From NCBI GenBank assembly GCA_030691925.1, contig JAUYDG010000086.1:1-11379 (forward strand): a stretch of DNA of 11,379 nt. The letters run 5' to 3'. This stretch comes from Nanobdellota archaeon. Its GTDB lineage: Archaea; Nanobdellota; Nanobdellia; SCGC-AAA011-G17; VGLX01. Shown one piece after another: positions 1 to 7,492 of this stretch. The stretch's first letter is position 1. Each line of letters begins with the position of its first letter. A program made the position numbers and the translations under genes. The notes below the pieces were generated by a model. It did not search any database. It was given only the letters and a program-made list of their open reading frames with translations, and was not told where the DNA came from.

Positions 1-1
1 C

Positions 2-850
2 ATTTGCTTTTGCTCAAATGTAAGCAAAAAAGATGGAATTTCAATGAGGGAGACACTTCCAAAAAAAATCAGTTTTGAAAAGATATACCAGATAGCAGTT
101 TACAAAAAAGATGATGAATATTATTTGTCGGTGACTTATGAAAAACAAGAGAAACAGTATATTGATAATGAACTGTATCAAGCTTTTGATTTAGGAGCTG
201 TTAAGCATACAGCAGTAAACAATAAAGGAAAGTTTATAGAGTTCAAGAATGAAAGGCCTGACAAGCACTGGGAAAAAACAATAGCTGAAATACAAAGCAG
301 AAGAGACCATTGTAAGAAGGGAAGCAGGAAATGGGGCGGGTTACATAAAACCTTAGCAAAATGTAAAAGAAAATCTGCAAACCAGTTAAAAGATTTTCAA
401 CATAAGCTCTCAAGAAAGATAGTAGACAATACGAAAGCCAATACACTTGTTGTTGGAAAATTGGAAACTAAAAAATTAGCCCAGAAGAATAAGTATGCTA
501 AAAATCTGAACAGGAGTTTGCATAACACCGGTAACATTTCCCGTTTCGTTAGGTTTCTAACCTACAAAGCAAAGCTTGTAGGAAAGAGAGTAATAGAAAT
601 CAATGAAAAGAACACTACCAAGGAATGTTGCTGTTGTGGAAAGGAGCAAGAAATGCCCTTACATAAAAGAGTGTATAAGTGTGATTGTGGTAACGTAATT
701 GACAGGGATGAGAACAGCGCAATTAACATACTGCTACGTTACCTATCCGCAAATGGCTTGTGGACAGCCTACTCGCAATTTGTGAGTAATCTGCGACAAA
801 CAGGCCTTACAATAGTAAGGTACTCGCAGGAAGCTATAACTTCAAAATAG
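2..850 (+). CDS. tnpB: TnpB, RNA-guided RuvC-like nuclease of an IS200/IS605-family element (5' end outside the window)
   Basis: The frame is open from base 2; the first ATG (44) falls inside the conserved region just before the 'YYLSVTYE' strand, so the gene very probably begins left of the window. Numbering from that ATG: RuvC-I Asp49 in 'AFDLG'; RuvC-II segment 'LVVGKLETKK' (135-144), with Gly138 where most TnpBs have Glu; Glu188 in 'INEKNTTK'; a zinc ribbon with C195/C198 and C213/C215 (CxC rather than CxxC); and RuvC-III 'IDRDENSAINIL' (219-230). The C-terminal 'SQEA' end is typical of one TnpB subfamily. TnpB proteins are omega-RNA-guided DNA nucleases that help IS200/IS605 elements persist. 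No tnpA is visible here. Phe is TTT in 6 of 8 codons, whereas neighbouring genes mostly use TTC, consistent with acquisition. Family call is firm; activity is not established. Confidence 0.93.
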   Translation: MCFCSNVSKKDGISMRETLPKKISFEKIYQIAVYKKDDEYYLSVTYEKQEKQYIDNELYQAFDLGAVKHTAVNNKGKFIEFKNERPDKHWEKTIAEIQSRRDHCKKGSRKWGGLHKTLAKCKRKSANQLKDFQHKLSRKIVDNTKANTLVVGKLETKKLAQKNKYAKNLNRSLHNTGNISRFVRFLTYKAKLVGKRVIEINEKNTTKECCCCGKEQEMPLHKRVYKCDCGNVIDRDENSAINILLRYLSANGLWTAYSQFVSNLRQTGLTIVRYSQEAITSK

Positions 851-901
851 AAAATTTAGGTTATAGTAGTTCACAACTAACTGAATGACTTCACTGGTCA
901 T
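746..901 (+). ncRNA. Candidate omega RNA (TnpB guide scaffold) at the tnpB 3' end
   Basis: The last 100 bases of tnpB and the following 50 are dense in complementary segments. A nested stem is formed by CTGCGA 791-796 with TCGCAG 824-829, enclosing CCTTAC 805-810 with GTAAGG 815-820 (loop AATA). Further stems: TACTC 770-774 with GAGTA 784-788; GGCT 755-758 with AGCC 766-769; CTATAAC 834-840 with GTTATAG 860-866, spanning the stop codon; and ATGAC 885-889 with GTCAT 897-901. The octamer TACTCGCA occurs twice (770, 821), so alternative pairings are possible. In known IS200/IS605 elements the omega RNA overlaps the tnpB 3' end and ends at the element's right end, followed by the guide. Boundaries here are approximate; the RNA is inferred from folding and position only. 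Confidence 0.4.
885..901 (+). repeat. Subterminal palindrome, probable right-end hairpin of the IS element
   Basis: ATGAC (885-889) and GTCAT (897-901) form a perfect 5-bp stem with a 7-nt loop about 35 bases after the tnpB stop. IS200/IS605 elements carry an imperfect subterminal hairpin at each end recognised by the Y1 transposase TnpA. The exact cleavage site and end cannot be fixed without the left end or an empty site. Confidence 0.35.
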
Positions 902-938
902 ATAGGACAAACTTCAAATCTTTGAATGTTTTCCGGAA

Positions 939-945
939 TTTTTTT
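939..945 (+). terminator. T7 tract downstream of tnpB / omega RNA
   Basis: Seven consecutive T follow the palindrome TTCCGGAA (931-938), and TTCAAA/TTTGAA (913-926) lies just upstream. Archaeal RNA polymerase terminates at oligo-T tracts, so this could end the tnpB transcript. A second T7 lies at 975-981 but overlaps the SMC promoter region. Confidence 0.35.
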
Positions 946-975
946 GAAATACTATAAACCTTAAAAAGAAAAGCT

Positions 976-1003
976 TTTTTTATAAGAATAAATTATATAA
1001 ATA
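976..1003 (+). promoter_or_regulatory. SMC promoter with two overlapping TATA-like elements
   Basis: An element TTTATAAG at 979-986 is centred about 30 nt before ATG 1012, the same spacing as the leaderless genes further right. A second element, ATTATATAAATA at 992-1003, would place the transcript start near 1022, leaving a short leader that contains GGAGG (1030-1034) ahead of TTG 1045. The two alternatives match the two candidate SMC starts. Confidence 0.5.
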
Positions 1004-1011
1004 AGGATTAC

Positions 1012-4000
1012 ATGCCTATCCTAGAAAAAGGAGGAAAAGCTAATTTGACTGTTATAAAAAAAATCAGTGCCAAAGGATTCAAGTCATTCGCAAAGCCAAC
1101 AGAGCTGGTATTCGGATCAGGCTTCAATTGCGTCCTCGGCCCAAATGGATCGGGAAAATCAAATATAATGGACGCACTTTGCTTCGTCCTTGGCAAGACA
1201 TCTGCTAAGAGTTTAAGGGCAGAAAAATCCGCGAACCTGATTTATAACGGCGGCAAGAAAGGGACACCGGCAAAAGAAGCAGAGTGCTCTATCCTCTTTG
1301 ACAATTCTAACAAACACTTCCCGGTAGACAAGCAGGAAGTAATGATAACAAGAAAAGTAAAACCTTCTGGAAACAGCCTCTACAAGATAAACGACGAGGT
1401 AAGAACAAGACAGCAAGTCGTGGACCTGCTAAGGGCAGCAAGCATAGAGCCTGATGGCCACAACGTAATCCTCCAGGGAGACATAGTAAACTTCATGGAA
1501 ATGAAGCCTGAAGAAAGAAGGGAACTGGTGGAAGAAATAGCGGGGATATCAGTATGGGAAGACAAGAAACAAAAATCGATAAGCGAGCTCAACATCGTCG
1601 AAGAAAGGCTGAAGGAAGCCAGCATAATGCTTGCAGAAAGGGAAAAGCACCTGAAAGAGCTGAAAAAAGACAGGGACCACGCACTAAAATACAAAGAGCT
1701 TGAAAAAAACGTAAAAGACAACAAGGCAACATACCTTAACATACAGATAAAAGACAAGGAAGGAAAAAAAGAAGAGATAGTAGCAAGGATAAGCAAGCAA
1801 AATCAGGAAATCGAGAGAATCAAGAAGGTGATAAGCGAACTAAACCAGACAATAGAGCAGAAACGGGAAGAGACCAAGAAGCTGAACGAAGACATGACAG
1901 CAAAAGGTGACGAGGAGAGAAGAAAGCTAAGCAAAGAAATGATGGACCTGAAAGACGCGATAGCCAGAGACGAAGAAAGGGGAAACACATGCAAAAACGA
2001 GATACAAAAGCTGACAGCAAAAATCCCGCAGCTGAGAAAAGAAATACAGGAACATGACAAGAAAATAGACGAGCTTGACCTTCAAAAAACAGACCTGACC
2101 CAAAAAATAAAACTCCTCGCAGAAGAAGAGCAAAAAATACAATCAGAACTGAACAGCTTCAAAACAAAACACGGAATAAAAGACGCCGGCTTCGACACAA
2201 AAATAGACGACATAGAGAAAGAGATAGACCTCAAGCAGGAAGAGCTCCTGAAAATGCAGGGAGAAAAGCAGGAGCTTATAGCCAAAAAAACACAGCTGGA
2301 ACTGCAGCTAAAAACATCAGACGAAAAGCTGAACGAGCTGCTTAACCTGAAAAAAGAGGACCAGGAAAAGCTGAACAGGCTGAAAGAAGCGAGGCAGGAG
2401 TTCAGCAAAACAGTAAAAGAGCTGTCCCAAAAAGAGCAAAAAGACTCAGAATTCACATCAAAACTAAAAAGCCTGAGGCAAAACCTGATAAAAATATCAG
2501 AAGAGCTGGCAAGGCTAAGAGCCAGGCAGACACATGCGCAGGAATTCGCAGCGGCAGACATAGCGATAAAAAAAGTGTTGGAGCTAGGCAAAGGGATATA
2601 CGGGACAGTATCAGAACTGGGAGAAACTGACTCAAAATACTCATTAGCACTAGACATAGCAGCAGGGACAAGAATAAAGAGCATAGTGGTAGATACAGAC
2701 GAAACAGCAACAAAATGCATCAACTACCTGAAAGAGAACAAGCTAGGAGTAGCCGCGTTCCTGCCACTGAACAAGATCAAGCCAGCACCAACAAACCCGA
2801 AAATAAAAGAGCTGGCAATAAAAAAAGGGGTAATAGGCCTGGCAGCAGACCTCATAAAGTATGATCCTAAATTCGAGAACGTATTCTCATACGTCTTCGG
2901 CAACACATTAGTGGTCCAGGACATCAACCTAGCAAGAAGAATAGGAATAGGCAACGCAAGGATGGTCACACTGGAAGGCGACTTGGCAGAGCAAAGCGGC
3001 GCAATGATCGGAGGGTACAGAAGAAAAAAGGAAGGGCTTTTCAGAGAGACACAGCTAAACATAAACATAGCAAAAAACAGCCAGGAAGAAACCAGCCTAA
3101 GAAAACAGCTTGAAGAGATGGAGCAGCAAAAACTAAACAACGAAAACGAGCTTTGGAAACTCAAGGAAAACAAGGCGCTGCTTGAAGCTGGAATAACAAA
3201 CTTGGAAAGAACAACAGGCTTCTCAGGAGACCTTGACGAATTCAAAGAAGGAAAAGAAAAAACAGCAGATGAGATAAAGAACATAATCGGACAGATAAAA
3301 GAAATGCAGTCAAAGATAGACGCTTACTCAAAAGAGCTCCAACAGTCCAAACAGCAGAGGAGCCAGCTGAGAGAGAAGCTGAAACAGCCGGAAGTCATAG
3401 AAGGCCTAAAAAAACTGGATGAGAGAAAACAAAAAATAAGCCTGGAAACGATAGAAGCAAGGACTGAAATAAAAAGGATAAACGGGATGGTAGAAGGCCA
3501 CCACAAGGAAGAGAAGCAAAAGATCCAAAAGATAATAGGGGGGCATGAAAAAGAATACAAAACCTTCGAAGAAGAGATAAAAAGACTGGAAGAAATCCTG
3601 AAAGCCAAAAAAGCAGGGCTAAAAAACAAAGAGGCCACAGAGAAAAAATTCTTCGCAGAATTCCAGAGCCTGTACGCAAGGAAAAACAAGCTCACTGAAT
3701 TCATACAGAAACAGGAAAACCAGCAGATAAGAAAAGAGGAAGAGATAAAGCTTGTAGAAGACAAGCTAAACAGGTCAGTGCTGGACAATGCAAAAATAGA
3801 GGCAGAACTGGCAGGCTTGCAGGAAGAGTTCAAAGACTACCTAGACGCCAAGATAAGGAGGAACATAACAGAAGAGCAGCTCATCTATGAAATAAGGCAG
3901 TTCGACAGGATGATGAAAGACATGGGCAACGTAAACCTAAGGGCCTTAGAGGTCTACGAAGAGGTCCAAAAGCAATACCAGGAAGTCATGGACAAGAAAG

Positions 4001-4509
4001 AAAAGCTTGTCACGGAAAAAGAATCTGTTATGAACATGATGCAGGAGATAGACGGCAAGAAACAGTACAGCTTCATGAAAACATTCAAGGTAATGCAGGA
4101 AAACTTCCAGCAATGCTACTTACAGCTCTCAACCAAAGGAGAAGCATTCCTAGAACTAGAAAACAAGCAAAACGTGTTCGAGGGAGGAGTAGACATAAAA
4201 GTAAGGATAGCAGGCAACAGATACCTGGACATAAGAGGGCTGTCAGGAGGAGAAAAAAGCCTAGCGGCATTAGCATTCATATTCGCCATCCAGGAATTCC
4301 ACCCGGCAAGCTTCTACCTGCTAGACGAAGTAGACGCAGCACTGGACAAAAGGAACTCAGAGCTGTTGTCAAAGCTCATCAAGAAATACTCTGAAAAGGC
4401 GCAGTACATAGTGATATCCCACAACGACCACATAATAATAGAAGCAGACCAGATATACGGGGTATCGATGCAGGACGGAATAAGCAAGGTAGTAAGCCTG
4501 AAAATTTAG
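1012..4509 (+). CDS. smc: Chromosome segregation protein SMC
   Basis: SMC is a dimeric coiled-coil ATPase of the condensin/MukB class that organises and segregates the chromosome. At 1165 aa it has the usual length. Visible parts: Walker A 'GPNGSGKSN' (residues 43-51); Q-loop 'NVILQGDI'; first coiled coil about 170-525, rich in K/E/Q; hinge about 528-675 ('GIYGTVSEL' to 'GAMIGGYRR'); second coiled coil about 680-1010; 'RGLSGGEKSLAALAF' signature near 1075; Walker B 'FYLLDEVDAALD' near 1101-1112; H-loop 'ISHND'. All ATPase motifs are intact. No scpA/scpB genes are adjacent. The start is uncertain: ATG 1012 (TATA about 30 nt upstream, leaderless) or TTG 1045 (GGAGG 10 nt upstream, better match to family N-termini). 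It converges on the surface-protein gene with 36 bases between stops. Confidence 0.97.
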   Translation: MPILEKGGKANLTVIKKISAKGFKSFAKPTELVFGSGFNCVLGPNGSGKSNIMDALCFVLGKTSAKSLRAEKSANLIYNGGKKGTPAKEAECSILFDNSNKHFPVDKQEVMITRKVKPSGNSLYKINDEVRTRQQVVDLLRAASIEPDGHNVILQGDIVNFMEMKPEERRELVEEIAGISVWEDKKQKSISELNIVEERLKEASIMLAEREKHLKELKKDRDHALKYKELEKNVKDNKATYLNIQIKDKEGKKEEIVARISKQNQEIERIKKVISELNQTIEQKREETKKLNEDMTAKGDEERRKLSKEMMDLKDAIARDEERGNTCKNEIQKLTAKIPQLRKEIQEHDKKIDELDLQKTDLTQKIKLLAEEEQKIQSELNSFKTKHGIKDAGFDTKIDDIEKEIDLKQEELLKMQGEKQELIAKKTQLELQLKTSDEKLNELLNLKKEDQEKLNRLKEARQEFSKTVKELSQKEQKDSEFTSKLKSLRQNLIKISEELARLRARQTHAQEFAAADIAIKKVLELGKGIYGTVSELGETDSKYSLALDIAAGTRIKSIVVDTDETATKCINYLKENKLGVAAFLPLNKIKPAPTNPKIKELAIKKGVIGLAADLIKYDPKFENVFSYVFGNTLVVQDINLARRIGIGNARMVTLEGDLAEQSGAMIGGYRRKKEGLFRETQLNINIAKNSQEETSLRKQLEEMEQQKLNNENELWKLKENKALLEAGITNLERTTGFSGDLDEFKEGKEKTADEIKNIIGQIKEMQSKIDAYSKELQQSKQQRSQLREKLKQPEVIEGLKKLDERKQKISLETIEARTEIKRINGMVEGHHKEEKQKIQKIIGGHEKEYKTFEEEIKRLEEILKAKKAGLKNKEATEKKFFAEFQSLYARKNKLTEFIQKQENQQIRKEEEIKLVEDKLNRSVLDNAKIEAELAGLQEEFKDYLDAKIRRNITEEQLIYEIRQFDRMMKDMGNVNLRALEVYEEVQKQYQEVMDKKEKLVTEKESVMNMMQEIDGKKQYSFMKTFKVMQENFQQCYLQLSTKGEAFLELENKQNVFEGGVDIKVRIAGNRYLDIRGLSGGEKSLAALAFIFAIQEFHPASFYLLDEVDAALDKRNSELLSKLIKKYSEKAQYIVISHNDHIIIEADQIYGVSMQDGISKVVSLKI
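1030..1034 (+). promoter_or_regulatory. GGAGG Shine-Dalgarno that may set an internal SMC start
   Basis: A perfect GGAGG lies 10 nt before an in-frame TTG at 1045. If it is used, SMC begins M-T-V-I-K-K-I-S, which fits the family, where only a few residues precede the 'GFKSF' strand. If ATG 1012 is used instead, the SD encodes the Gly-Gly of a non-conserved 11-residue extension. Confidence 0.45.
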
Positions 4510-4516
4510 AATTCTT

Positions 4517-4543
4517 AAAAAAAATATAAAAAAAGAGAAAAAA
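4517..4543 (-). terminator. Triple oligo-T terminator of the surface-protein gene
   Basis: Read on the minus strand, T-runs of 6 (4543-4538), 7 (4534-4528) and 8 (4524-4517) follow directly after the stop codon at 4546-4548. Multiple T-runs are typical of archaeal termination. No comparable T-run follows SMC on the plus strand, so SMC transcripts may end inside the convergent gene. Confidence 0.7.
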
Positions 4544-4545
4544 GT

Positions 4546-5883
4546 TTAGTAATAAGCTTGGCCTTCGCTGGTCGGTATCTCTTCTTCCTCATCCTTGCTC
4601 ATCTTGTTAAAAGCTATGATAAGCCCAAGGATTACCAGCAACACAACCAACACGCCGAACCCTATCACCAATGCATTCTTCAGGCTTGCGAAGTTCGTCT
4701 GGCCGTTCGTAGCTGTTGTAGCACCTGTCGTAGTGCTTGTAGTGGCGCCTGTTCCTGCAACATCAGCTGTCAAGGTCTTTTCTGCCACGATGGCGTTTCC
4801 AGCCTTCACCTTAACGGTGAAGCTGTGCTTCCCAGCTTCGATGCCTGATTTCGGCTTGACATAAACATACATCTCGCCAGTCGAGTCAGGTGCCAGAGTT
4901 ACCATAGCTGGTTCAGTCCTTGTTGCAGCCCAAAGGTCTGCTCCTGCAACTTCAACTGAGAACACTGAAGCTTTGCTGTCCAGGTTAGCAACCATTATCT
5001 TGAACGGAACTTCTGTGCCAGCAACAGCATCCTTGGCTGCGCCGTCAACGCTAACAATGGCCTGTGGAACATCTTCAGCAGTAACAGCTTCAGCAGGTCT
5101 TACATGAACTGTTCCTGTTTGCTTAACAACATTATGCCCCCTGTTGTATTCCATGGTTATGTCAATATTGTAATCTCCGATCTTTGCATCTGAAGGTATC
5201 GTAAGCCTCATTTCAGGAGTAGCTCCTGAGGTTTCTTCATCATCATCTTCAGTAGTATCTTCTTCAGATACTAGCTCTGCTATATGCTCCCTTGCTGAAA
5301 CGCCAAGGTCTGGAATGCTGACAGTAACTTCGATGTTTTCTTCCTTTTCGTAACCCATGTTCTCAACCCATATAGTTGCGAACAACGCGTTTCCAGCTGT
5401 GACAGTATTCGGCCTTAGAATCACGTCTTGGATGCTCAGCTTATGCTTCTCTTGGCTTATCTTTAAGCTGTATACCTCTTCAAAATCGATAGCATCCTCA
5501 TTGTACAGTCTTACATGAAGCTTATACTTTTCTTTAGCATCCATGTCTTCAGGTAGTATTATCTGTAGCGTCTCCTTTCTAGTGTTTCCTGCGTCAATAT
5601 TAGGTATTTCTTCAGTATCTTCCACATCGTCATACTCATAACCGCCGATCCATGCATTAAGCTTAAGGTCGTCACGGTCTACAGTTGTGGAAGTCCCTGC
5701 TGTCCATTGAACATCAACATCTATCGTTTCACCTCTTTCGACATAAACAGTATTATCAGTCATTACCACATCGTTTACTTTAACTTCATCAAAAGCGGTG
5801 TCGCTTGCAAGTGCTGCACTGCCGACTACTAACAATCCTACTATCAAAAGCAAAATTGCAGTAATCTGTTTTATGGTTTTCAT
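4546..5883 (-). CDS. Secreted, membrane-anchored surface protein with Ig/CARDB-like domains (S-layer-like)
   Basis: The 445-aa protein has an N-terminal signal peptide (Lys2/Lys5, hydrophobic 7-22, likely cleavage after 'AALA' at 26), an extracellular part of beta-rich repeats (about 28-145; 148-263, starting 'IQDVILRPNTVTAGN' and resembling CARDB/COG1361 domains; 272-376), a Thr-rich linker (377-396), one membrane helix (about 404-424) and an acidic cytoplasmic tail 'KDEEEEIPTSEGQAYY'. An acidic insert lies at about 206-219. The order signal, Ig-like domains, Thr-rich stalk, TM is what archaeal envelope or S-layer-type proteins show. I recognise no enzyme motif. The start is supported by GGGGGT (5896-5891) 7 nt upstream and a TATA box further up. 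Specific role (structural, adhesion or binding) is unknown. Confidence 0.85.
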   Translation of the reverse strand: MKTIKQITAILLLIVGLLVVGSAALASDTAFDEVKVNDVVMTDNTVYVERGETIDVDVQWTAGTSTTVDRDDLKLNAWIGGYEYDDVEDTEEIPNIDAGNTRKETLQIILPEDMDAKEKYKLHVRLYNEDAIDFEEVYSLKISQEKHKLSIQDVILRPNTVTAGNALFATIWVENMGYEKEENIEVTVSIPDLGVSAREHIAELVSEEDTTEDDDEETSGATPEMRLTIPSDAKIGDYNIDITMEYNRGHNVVKQTGTVHVRPAEAVTAEDVPQAIVSVDGAAKDAVAGTEVPFKIMVANLDSKASVFSVEVAGADLWAATRTEPAMVTLAPDSTGEMYVYVKPKSGIEAGKHSFTVKVKAGNAIVAEKTLTADVAGTGATTSTTTGATTATNGQTNFASLKNALVIGFGVLVVLLVILGLIIAFNKMSKDEEEEIPTSEGQAYY

Positions 5884-5890
5884 GGTGTAT

Positions 5891-5950
5891 ACCCCCTTAA
5901 TTATACCTTGAAATTGTTGCTATTCACCGGTTGTAAATACTATATATAAA
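5891..5950 (-). promoter_or_regulatory. TATA box and SD of the surface-protein gene
   Basis: On the minus strand TTTATATATAG (5950-5940) lies about 62 nt upstream of the ATG, with AAAGG just before it as a possible BRE. Expected initiation near 5920 gives a leader of about 35 nt containing GGGGGT (5896-5891), which pairs with the anti-SD ACCTCC using one G-U. Confidence 0.65.
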
Positions 5951-6041
5951 CCTTTCGATAATTGCTTTTACCACCAGCTTTGGATCTTAAAACAAAAGGT
6001 AAGATTAAGTGCATTGCTAGCAGCCCTACTACTATATTAAT

Positions 6042-6056
6042 AAAAAAATATAAAAA
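6042..6056 (-). terminator. Oligo-T terminator of the spacer membrane-protein gene
   Basis: On the minus strand T5 (6056-6052) and T7 (6048-6042) follow a few bases after the TGA stop (6062-6060). The rest of the 176-base gap to 5883 holds a small inverted repeat (5984-5989/6000-6005) and the promoter of the next gene; I see no other gene there. Confidence 0.6.
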
Positions 6057-6059
6057 TAA

Positions 6060-7484
6060 TCAAGGGGTGGACTGTCTTTCTCCTTGCCCTATCTTTATAT
6101 CATCGCCGTTGCTTACAACTTCCACTTCCGTATCCCCCTTGGCGAATACGATTCCACTCAGCTTAAACTCATCATCAACGTCTTTGTCGCTGTATATCAC
6201 ATGGCCTTTTATCACAGGGGTATGCTTATCCCTCAAGTCCCAGTAGCTGTGGAAAGATTTGGAGTCATTCGTGTAGGAAAGGTGCCAGTGTATCAACCTT
6301 AGGGCTTCCAGCGCTTTCTCCTTAGCATTGCCTTCAAGCTTCACCTTCACTTCATAACCCTTGCAAGACGCATTGTCAGAAGCTTTGCCGTCAAAGTTCA
6401 CTATGCCCATATTCGTCAAGAAGCCGTAGTTGGAAGAGTGTTTCTTAACATCAGTTTCTGAAATATTCTCTTCAGGATTGGATGACAATTCTACCTGCAT
6501 TGCTGGCACTAAGCCTTTGCTGCTCATCCTCATATGCATGTATGCTACATCTTTGCTCTCCAACGCTCTTACAAGGATAGGATAGAGGTCTTTTGGGGAG
6601 TAAGAGCAGTCTTTCAGCTTTTCATCCCTCACTGTGTAAGTCTCCAGCTTCAAGCCTAATACCTTCTGTACCTTATGGTCTATCGTATGCTTTTCTACAC
6701 TGCTTATCGGCAAAGAGCCATACTTGAGGCTTATCTCGTCCAATTGTTCTTCCAGGCTTGGCTTTTTTATTTCCTTAGCCTCTTCAGGTCTTTTCTCTTC
6801 TTGGGTTATTGGGTCTTGCGGTTTTGTTTCAGGCTTTTTAGCCTCAGGCTGTTTTACTAACGGTTTCTTTGTTACAGGTTTTTTTACCTTGTCAGGCTCT
6901 TTCTGCTTGATAACCTGGACCTGCTTAGGCGGCGTCATAGGCGGCTGAGGCTTTGGGTCATAATTATTCACATGATACCCTATCAAGACACCAAGAGCCA
7001 ATGCACCAGCTGTTGCTATCGCACACTTGTAATGCCTTTTAAACCAGCCAGATACCTTACTGCCGTATGCAGACAGAGCATTTGCTTGCGTTGCGCTCGT
7101 AACCGGTGCGGCCTGAGGTGTTTCATCCGCAAGGCTATCAAGCGTGTAGCTCATGTGGCTTGCTCTTGTATTCGACACTTTCTTCTTGTAGCTTTCAGAT
7201 TTCCTTCTCCTGTCCAGGCTTGTGTCATAACCGGTAAACGCTGTAGCCAGCTCCATGACATACTTCCTCTCCTCAGCACTCAGCTTTTTGCTGCGGACCT
7301 TGTCCTGGAGGTATTTTTCAGCTGCAGCATATCTTTTTTTGACCGTGTGAATCCCCTTATCCCTGGCGCCACTCTTGTCCCTGCCATAATAGATGTTCCT
7401 TAGTTCAGCGTGCTTGATGACAACATCCTTATCATACTTGCCTGCTATGCCTGTAAGCTTGTCCTCAAGATACTTTTTTGCCAT
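6060..7484 (-). CDS. Unrecognised single-pass membrane protein with Lys/Pro-rich spacer
   Basis: I do not recognise this 474-aa protein. Its layout is clear: a basic, soluble N-terminal region (1-148, rich in K/R/Y, helical-looking, no signal peptide); one hydrophobic segment at about 153-170 ('CAIATAGALALGVLIGYHV'); a spacer at about 176-242 with repeated KKP/KQP/KKPETKP units; and a globular C-terminal region (243-474) with Cys293 and Cys374, which could form a disulfide if outside the cell. The positive N-terminus suggests N-in/C-out topology. The Lys/Pro spacer recalls TonB and envelope-spanning proteins by composition only. The start is backed by GGAG (7496-7493) 8 nt before the ATG. The gene lies downstream of tRNA-Trp and upstream of the surface-protein gene on the same strand, each with its own promoter. 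Confidence 0.8.
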   Translation of the reverse strand: MAKKYLEDKLTGIAGKYDKDVVIKHAELRNIYYGRDKSGARDKGIHTVKKRYAAAEKYLQDKVRSKKLSAEERKYVMELATAFTGYDTSLDRRRKSESYKKKVSNTRASHMSYTLDSLADETPQAAPVTSATQANALSAYGSKVSGWFKRHYKCAIATAGALALGVLIGYHVNNYDPKPQPPMTPPKQVQVIKQKEPDKVKKPVTKKPLVKQPEAKKPETKPQDPITQEEKRPEEAKEIKKPSLEEQLDEISLKYGSLPISSVEKHTIDHKVQKVLGLKLETYTVRDEKLKDCSYSPKDLYPILVRALESKDVAYMHMRMSSKGLVPAMQVELSSNPEENISETDVKKHSSNYGFLTNMGIVNFDGKASDNASCKGYEVKVKLEGNAKEKALEALRLIHWHLSYTNDSKSFHSYWDLRDKHTPVIKGHVIYSDKDVDDEFKLSGIVFAKGDTEVEVVSNGDDIKIGQGERQSTP

Positions 7485-7492
7485 ATTATCAT

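Noticed and set aside
1..29. Inverted repeats at the left edge (CATTTG/CAAATG; TTTTGCT/AGCAAAA) as an IS left end or promoter
   Set aside because: The tnpB frame is open through them and the sequence after them aligns with the middle of TnpB, so they more likely lie within coding sequence; the window is too short to tell.
2130..2480. Repeated AAAAGAGCTG-like words in SMC as a DNA repeat array
   Set aside because: They reflect recurring Lys-Glu-Leu codons in the coiled coil, without fixed period.
2082..2723. Long Ser/Phe-rich open frames on the minus strand opposite SMC
   Set aside because: They arise from the A-rich coding strand of the coiled coils; Ser/Phe/Leu-rich composition and no SD or TATA support.
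4113..4394. 93-codon Arg-rich open frame in the SMC head region
   Set aside because: Overlaps conserved SMC ATPase motifs in another frame; no independent start signals.
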